Shown: one piece after another, positions 1-3,435 of the stretch
How the letters are laid out: each line of letters opens with the position of its first letter
Position numbering within the stretch: the stretch's first letter is position 1
NCBI GenBank assembly: GCA_029785625.1
Contig: JAFLZI010000030.1
Coordinates: 1-5,936, forward strand
Source of the DNA: Nitrososphaerota archaeon
Lineage (GTDB): Archaea; Thermoproteota; Nitrososphaeria; Nitrososphaerales; UBA183
Direction of reading: 5' to 3'
DNA: 5,936 bases
Position numbers and translations under genes: made by a program
Notes under the pieces: model-generated
Told to the model about the DNA's origin: nothing
Databases searched by the model: none
The model's input: only the letters and a program-made list of their open reading frames with translations

Positions 1-137
1 GCCCTGGCTATGGCCTGCCTGTACGCTTCGGCGTAGTTCGGCGTCTTGTTGACGAACTGCTCGTACCTTCCGTCCAAGGGGACCTGAATCTTCGGCTCCC
101 GCTCCGGGTGGCACATCAGGGAGACGAGCGCCCTCAA
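1..137 (-). CDS. Unidentified protein, N-terminal fragment (runs off the left edge)
   Basis: The first 45 codons of a gene lie here; the rest is outside the window. The predicted protein begins M-R-A-L-V-S-L-M-C-H-P and continues with a segment containing Val-Pro-Leu-Asp-Gly-Arg-Tyr and Lys-Thr-Pro-Asn-Tyr. It has the amino-acid balance of a soluble protein and no signal peptide. I prefer the TTG start at 135-137 because a purine-rich GGAGAGGG (142-149) sits 4-5 bases before it; an ATG at 114-116 (residue 8) is the alternative but has no such site. Only 13 bases separate it from the stop of the aminotransferase gene, so it is probably the second gene of that transcript and may act in the same glycan or nucleotide-sugar pathway. 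I do not recognise the family. The opposite-strand frame here looks like a shadow. Confidence 0.6.
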   Translation of the reverse strand, partial: MRALVSLMCHPEREPKIQVPLDGRYEQFVNKTPNYAEAYRQAIAR

Positions 138-141
138 GCCG

Positions 142-149
142 CCCTCTCC
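142..149 (-). promoter_or_regulatory. Shine-Dalgarno-like site before the TTG start at 137
   Basis: GGAGAGGG on the minus strand lies in the 13-base gap after the aminotransferase stop, 4-5 bases before TTG. It decides the start of the left-edge gene in favour of TTG. It fits the common archaeal pattern in which first genes of transcripts are leaderless and internal genes carry a ribosome binding site. Confidence 0.5.
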
Positions 150-150
150 G

Positions 151-1263
151 CTACAGGTGTTCTCGCGCGGCGGCCAGGAACGCGTCCCCCACCTTCTCGA
201 CCTCTTCCGGGGTCAGCCCCGGGTGGACCGGGATCGAGAGGACGTGCTTCGCCGAGTCGTCCGTCATCGGGAGCCTCTTCCCCGCATAGCCGAGCTTCCG
301 ATAGAGCGGTGTCCTGTGCACCGGGGTAGGCCAGTAGACCGCGGCCGCCACCCCAGCCGCCCCCATGGCCTGCTGGACCTTGTCCCTGTTCCTCCTCAGC
401 CTGAGGGTGTACAGGTAGAAGACGTGGGCCCTCCCCTCGGCGTCCTGGGTGAACTTCGCCCCCTTGACCCCGGCGATCCGCTCGCCGAGGCGCTTCGCGT
501 TCTTCGCCCTGGCCCGCAGGAACCCGTCGAGCTTGTCCATCTGGACCGAGGCGAGGGCCGCGCACATCTCGGGCATGCGGTAGTTGAACCCCAGGTGCTT
601 CGAGTCGTAGCCGTGGACCTGGCCGTGGTTCCTCACCAGCCTGAGCTTGTCTGCGAGCTCGTCGTCGTCGGTTGATATCGCGCCCCCCTCCCCCGACGTG
701 ACCACCTTGGTGGCGTACAAGCTGAAGCATCCGGCGTCCGACAGCTTCCCAGTCTGCGTCCCATGGTAGGTCGCGCCCAGGGACTCGGCCGCGTCCTCCA
801 CCACCCTGATCGACCTGGAGGCCGCAACCTCCCTGATCTCGTCCATGTCCGCCGGGTAGCCGTATACGTGGACCGGGATGACCGCCTTCGTCTTCCTGGT
901 CACGGCCTTCCTGAAGGCGGCGGGGTCCATGTTGTAGTCCTCCTTTATGTCGACGAATACGGGCTTGGCCCCGCAGGCGAGGACCACGTTGGCCGTCGCC
1001 AGGAACGTGAACGACGGGACTATCACCTCGTCCCCCCGCTTTATCCCGAGGGCCATCAGGACGGAGTGCAGCGCCGCCGTCCCAGAGTTCACCGCGATCA
1101 CGTGCTTCGTCCCGACCAGGCCCTTCACCTTCCCCTCGAACTCCCTCACCTTCGCCCCGCCCTCGTAGGACGCGTTTACGAGCATCCCCGACGACACCAC
1201 GTCGAGGACCGCCTTCTTCTCTTCCTCGCCGATGATGGGCTTGTTCACAGGGATGAGCGCCAA
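151..1263 (-). CDS. DegT/DnrJ/EryC1/StrS family PLP-dependent sugar aminotransferase
   Basis: A cytoplasmic fold-type I aminotransferase expected to move an amino group, usually from glutamate, onto a keto-sugar bound to a nucleotide, giving an amino sugar for surface polysaccharide or protein glycan synthesis. At 370 residues it is full length. It opens with the family signature Pro-Val-Asn-Lys-Pro...Gly-Glu-Glu-Glu (5-15). The phosphate-binding Ser-Gly-Thr-Ala-Ala-Leu is at 60-65, the PLP-ring aspartate is D157 in Val-Glu-Asp-Ala-Ala-Glu-Ser, and the Schiff-base lysine is K186 in Ala-Thr-Lys followed by Gly-Glu-Gly-Gly (191-194). Arg-Asn-His-Gly (211-214) and Asn-Tyr-Arg-Met-x-Glu (227-232) are also present, so it should be active. 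The start is TTG (1261-1263); there is no closer ATG, and the TATA-like island about 26 bases upstream implies a leaderless mRNA. The exact sugar (3- or 4-keto; UDP, GDP or dTDP) cannot be read from sequence. It is divergent from a putative glycosyltransferase, which supports a glycan role. Confidence 0.93.
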   Translation of the reverse strand: MALIPVNKPIIGEEEKKAVLDVVSSGMLVNASYEGGAKVREFEGKVKGLVGTKHVIAVNSGTAALHSVLMALGIKRGDEVIVPSFTFLATANVVLACGAKPVFVDIKEDYNMDPAAFRKAVTRKTKAVIPVHVYGYPADMDEIREVAASRSIRVVEDAAESLGATYHGTQTGKLSDAGCFSLYATKVVTSGEGGAISTDDDELADKLRLVRNHGQVHGYDSKHLGFNYRMPEMCAALASVQMDKLDGFLRARAKNAKRLGERIAGVKGAKFTQDAEGRAHVFYLYTLRLRRNRDKVQQAMGAAGVAAAVYWPTPVHRTPLYRKLGYAGKRLPMTDDSAKHVLSIPVHPGLTPEEVEKVGDAFLAAAREHL

Positions 1264-1288
1264 GACAGCCCGCCCCGCCCCGGCTTTG

Positions 1289-1296
1289 CTTTTAAG
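1289..1296. promoter_or_regulatory. Shared TATA-like element of the divergent promoter
   Basis: The 70-base spacer 1264-1333 is GC-rich apart from CTTTTAAG at 1289-1296. On the minus strand it reads CTTAAAAG and lies about 26 bases before the aminotransferase TTG, which would give a leaderless mRNA. On the plus strand it lies about 40 bases before the ATG at 1334, which would give a leader of roughly 15 bases. I see no second A/T island in the spacer, so one near-symmetric box may serve both directions. Inferred from archaeal TATA spacing. Confidence 0.5.
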
Positions 1297-1333
1297 TTCG
1301 GCACCGCGTCGGGGTGCCCGGCCTCAGCTTACA

Positions 1334-2383
1334 ATGGCAGCGACGAGCTCACCCCGCGGACGCTCCTCCATCCGACCTGCGCTCCTCGCAGCCCTGGGCG
1401 CCGGCCTGGCGGTGAGGGTCGCCCTCTTGGTCGTGGTCGTCCTCCACCAGCCGTACCTCACCGACGTGTCATACTACAACGCCCAGGCGGTCCGCTACCT
1501 CCTCGGCGGCGTCGACCCCTACGGAGCTGCCTACTCGGTCCCGAGCAGCCTGGCCACCCCCGGGGCCGCCGACGTCTTCGCGTACCTCCCAGGTGTCTTC
1601 GCGTTCATAGCCCCGGCCGGCGCGGTCGGCACCCCTGCGCTGGGGATGGTGGCGTCCGACCTGGTCGTCGCCCTTTCGCTCTGGTTCCTCGGCCCCAGGG
1701 GGGCACTGCCGTCCCTGGCCTACTTCCTCTTCCCCCCCGTCATACTCTTCTCCACCTACTTCGTCAACGACTCCCTCCCGGCCATCGCCTTCGTCGCCCT
1801 GGCCATCTTGGCCGAGTCCAGGGGGAGGCCGCGGGCCGCGGCGGTCCTCTGGGGGCTGGCCTTCGGGACAAGCGTCGAGGCCTGGCTGGCTTTTCCCTTC
1901 TACGCGGCATACTCCGTCCGGAGGCGCCGGGCCCTCCCCCCGCTGATCTCCGTCCTGACCGCGGCTGCCGTCGTCCTCCCGTTCTTAGCCTGGGGACCGG
2001 CGGCGTTCGTCAGGGACACCGTGCTGTTCCAGTTCCAGAGGTCCCCGCTCCCTCTCTTCTACTCCGGCCCCTTCGGGCTCAGCCTGAACCCCAGCCTCCA
2101 GGGGGTCCTGGCGTCCATGGGCGAACCCGCCCCCCTTGCCCTCAGGGGGGCCCTGGTCCTGGCGGCGCTGGCGCTGCTCCTGTGGCGCTCCGACGGGACG
2201 CTGAAGTCGCTGGCCCTGGGGACGGCGGGCTTCACCGCCGCCTCCCTCTTCCTCCTCCCGGGGGTCGCGTTCTGGAGCTACTTCGAGCTCCCGCTGATGC
2301 TCCTGGCCGCCTGGTACGCGCTGCGCCCTGCAGGCGACGGGGGAGCCCCGCCCAGGCCGCCAATCCTTAAAGAGCCGAGATAG
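1334..2383 (+). CDS. Polytopic membrane protein, probable GT-C/GT87-like glycosyltransferase
   Basis: A 349-residue integral membrane protein with about nine or ten hydrophobic segments, near residues 15-38, 82-99, 102-119, 124-142, 146-160, 166-192, 202-220, 270-284, 290-309 and 312-330. After the first segment comes an extracytoplasmic loop with Thr-Asp-Val-Ser-Tyr-Tyr (43-48) and Gly-Gly-Val-Asp-Pro-Tyr-Gly (58-64). This resembles the Asp...Tyr...Gly-x-(Asn/Asp)-Pro-Tyr loop of GT-C polyprenyl-phosphate-dependent mannosyltransferases (GT87/DUF2029 type), in which the loop Asp is thought to act in catalysis. Tyr-Leu-Pro-Gly follows at 84-87, and Phe-Gln-Phe-Gln-Arg-Ser-Pro at 232-238 is also reminiscent of the family. 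The inferred role is adding a sugar from a lipid-phosphate donor at the outer membrane face. I chose ATG 1334; an in-frame ATG at 1232 would run far into the opposite gene. The family call is by pattern only. Confidence 0.72.
   Translation: MAATSSPRGRSSIRPALLAALGAGLAVRVALLVVVVLHQPYLTDVSYYNAQAVRYLLGGVDPYGAAYSVPSSLATPGAADVFAYLPGVFAFIAPAGAVGTPALGMVASDLVVALSLWFLGPRGALPSLAYFLFPPVILFSTYFVNDSLPAIAFVALAILAESRGRPRAAAVLWGLAFGTSVEAWLAFPFYAAYSVRRRRALPPLISVLTAAAVVLPFLAWGPAAFVRDTVLFQFQRSPLPLFYSGPFGLSLNPSLQGVLASMGEPAPLALRGALVLAALALLLWRSDGTLKSLALGTAGFTAASLFLLPGVAFWSYFELPLMLLAAWYALRPAGDGGAPPRPPILKEPR
2365..2372 (+). promoter_or_regulatory. TATA-like box inside the end of the glycosyltransferase gene
   Basis: CCTTAAAG, within the last codons of the upstream gene, is the only A/T-rich run near the start at 2400 and is centred about 31 bases before it. 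That spacing would put transcription start a few bases before the ATG. The downstream membrane protein may therefore have its own promoter as well as read-through from upstream. Confidence 0.4.
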
Positions 2384-2399
2384 AGGTCGCGACTCCCCT

Positions 2400-2927
2400 A
2401 TGAGCGACGGCACCATGCGGATGTACAAGCTGGTGGCCTGGGTCTCGCTTGCCGTCATTGCCGTCGTGGTGGTTTACGGGACGATCAGGTCGCTCTCCAT
2501 CACGGGGGAGCCCATCGGCAAGGCCCTGGTCGACGTCTACTTCCCCTTCCCCCCCTACTTCGCGCAGCCGATAACCTACTTCAGCGTCGCCTGCGTGGCG
2601 CTATTCTACAGCGGTCTGAGGATCTGGGAGGACAGGGTGTCGAAGCTCCCCCACTGGCTCCTCATGCTCCTCCAGCTCCTCGGCTTCGTGGTCGCCTTCT
2701 CCGCCGCCTACGAGGTCATGTACAACTTCATGGTGTGGGGCTCCCTCTTCGTCATCGCCTGCCAGCAGGGGGTGGCCAGCGTCACCTGCAACCCCGACAC
2801 CCTGTCCACGGTCTACCCCGCCCAGTGGAGCCTGGTCTTCGCCACCAGGGCGTTCAGCTCCCTGTTCGTGATAAGCGGGTACTCGGTCTACTACCTCAGG
2901 AAGTTCTCGCGGTCCGGGTCTATCTAG
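2400..2927 (+). CDS. Small conserved-looking membrane protein of unknown function
   Basis: A 175-residue protein with about five hydrophobic segments, near 11-30, 55-74, 85-104, 107-121 and 144-166. A loop at 121-143 carries two cysteines (C121, C130), an Asn-Pro-Asp and Tyr-Pro-Ala-Gln-Trp. The C-terminus is short and basic (Arg-Lys-Phe-Ser-Arg), which suggests a cytoplasmic end. The start is ATG at 2400, 16 bases after the previous stop; in-frame ATGs at residues 6 and 8 are possible alternatives. Coding is supported by strong G/C bias at third positions, clean hydrophobic periodicity and no plausible rival frame. I do not recognise the family and see no catalytic motif. It shares orientation with the putative glycosyltransferase and could be co-transcribed with it, but nothing further ties it to glycan synthesis. 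Confidence 0.8.
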   Translation: MSDGTMRMYKLVAWVSLAVIAVVVVYGTIRSLSITGEPIGKALVDVYFPFPPYFAQPITYFSVACVALFYSGLRIWEDRVSKLPHWLLMLLQLLGFVVAFSAAYEVMYNFMVWGSLFVIACQQGVASVTCNPDTLSTVYPAQWSLVFATRAFSSLFVISGYSVYYLRKFSRSGSI

Positions 2928-3291
2928 CCTGGGTCTGGAGGGGCTTCACGGCCCCGGCGTAGAGCAGGAACAGGTGGACCACCGCTAGCACAGCGAACAG
3001 CCCCAGTGCGGAGGCCGCCAGGACGGAGAAGTCCCCCGCGAGGAGCGGGACCCAGGCGTAGACCTGGTAGGCGGATATCAGAAGCCCCAGGACGGCCGTC
3101 GAGGCCGCCCAGGAGAAGGTGATCTTCCAGGCGGGCCTGAACTTCAGGAGCAGCCCGGACAGGGCGCAGGCGACCACCGGCCAGGCCATGAGGACCGACC
3201 CTCCCTCGACCCCTATCGCGACCCAGACCGCGGCGACGACCCAGAAGAGGTAGGCGGCGTAGTTGTTCAGGAAGGCTCGGACGTCGGGCAT
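2920..3291 (-). CDS. Small four-helix membrane protein of unknown function
   Basis: A 123-residue protein from the ATG at 3289-3291, made of four hydrophobic segments (about 11-27, 29-49, 59-79 and 89-111) with short loops and a Gln/Arg-containing tail. It has no cysteine pair or catalytic motif, and I do not recognise it. The frame can be extended 7 codons to a GTG at 3310-3312 (130 residues), but I prefer the ATG. The TATA-like ATTTATAA at 3316-3323 is only four bases from that GTG, while it is about 28 bases before the ATG, which predicts a leaderless message starting at or just before the ATG. Its stop overlaps the stop of the convergent membrane-protein gene by 8 bases. Confidence 0.78.
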   Translation of the reverse strand: MPDVRAFLNNYAAYLFWVVAAVWVAIGVEGGSVLMAWPVVACALSGLLLKFRPAWKITFSWAASTAVLGLLISAYQVYAWVPLLAGDFSVLAASALGLFAVLAVVHLFLLYAGAVKPLQTQAR

Positions 3292-3315
3292 CTGAGGGGG
3301 CGCCTCCGGCACTTG

Positions 3316-3323
3316 TTATAAAT
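3316..3323 (-). promoter_or_regulatory. TATA box of the four-helix membrane protein gene
   Basis: ATTTATAA on the minus strand is a good match to an archaeal TATA box in otherwise GC-rich DNA. Its centre is about 28 bases before the ATG at 3291, giving a predicted leader of only about 2-3 bases. On the plus strand it lies more than 110 bases before the polymerase start, so it is a less likely promoter for that gene. Confidence 0.6.
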
Positions 3324-3399
3324 CGTCCGCCGGCCGCGGCGTGAGGCCCCCTGGGCCGCCAGGCTGGGCAGGCCAGACCGCCCGTCCGGCCGAGGTAGC

Positions 3400-3406
3400 C
3401 TTATTT
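3400..3406 (+). promoter_or_regulatory. Weak TATA-like element before the DNA polymerase gene
   Basis: CTTATTT is the only A/T-rich run at suitable distance, centred about 33 bases before the ATG at 3436, which would give a leader of about 6-8 bases. No convincing Shine-Dalgarno sequence lies next to the ATG, which fits near-leaderless translation. The match to the consensus is modest. Confidence 0.4.
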
Positions 3407-3435
3407 GCCGAAGGGGGACCGCTCGTCATATCTCC

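Noticed and set aside
1268..1284. A possible G-quadruplex in the minus-strand leader of the aminotransferase gene
   Set aside because: There are three closely spaced G runs but no adequate fourth run, so an intramolecular quadruplex is not supported; it is probably just high GC.
1232..1333. An N-terminal extension of the glycosyltransferase starting at ATG 1232
   Set aside because: It would overlap the divergent aminotransferase gene and place the shared promoter inside coding sequence. The extra residues are Arg/Pro/Ala-rich and precede a normal start just before the first membrane segment.
763..2370. A 535-codon plus-strand open frame across the aminotransferase and glycosyltransferase genes
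   Set aside because: It is antisense to a clear PLP enzyme and then out of frame with the membrane protein. Its translation is rich in Arg, Pro and Gly with no domain signature, as expected of shadow frames in GC-rich DNA.
3324..3399. GC-rich inverted repeats (GGCC-type) in the spacer before the polymerase gene
   Set aside because: The arms are only four to six bases and such matches are common at this base composition. No T-tract follows, so neither a terminator nor an operator can be claimed.
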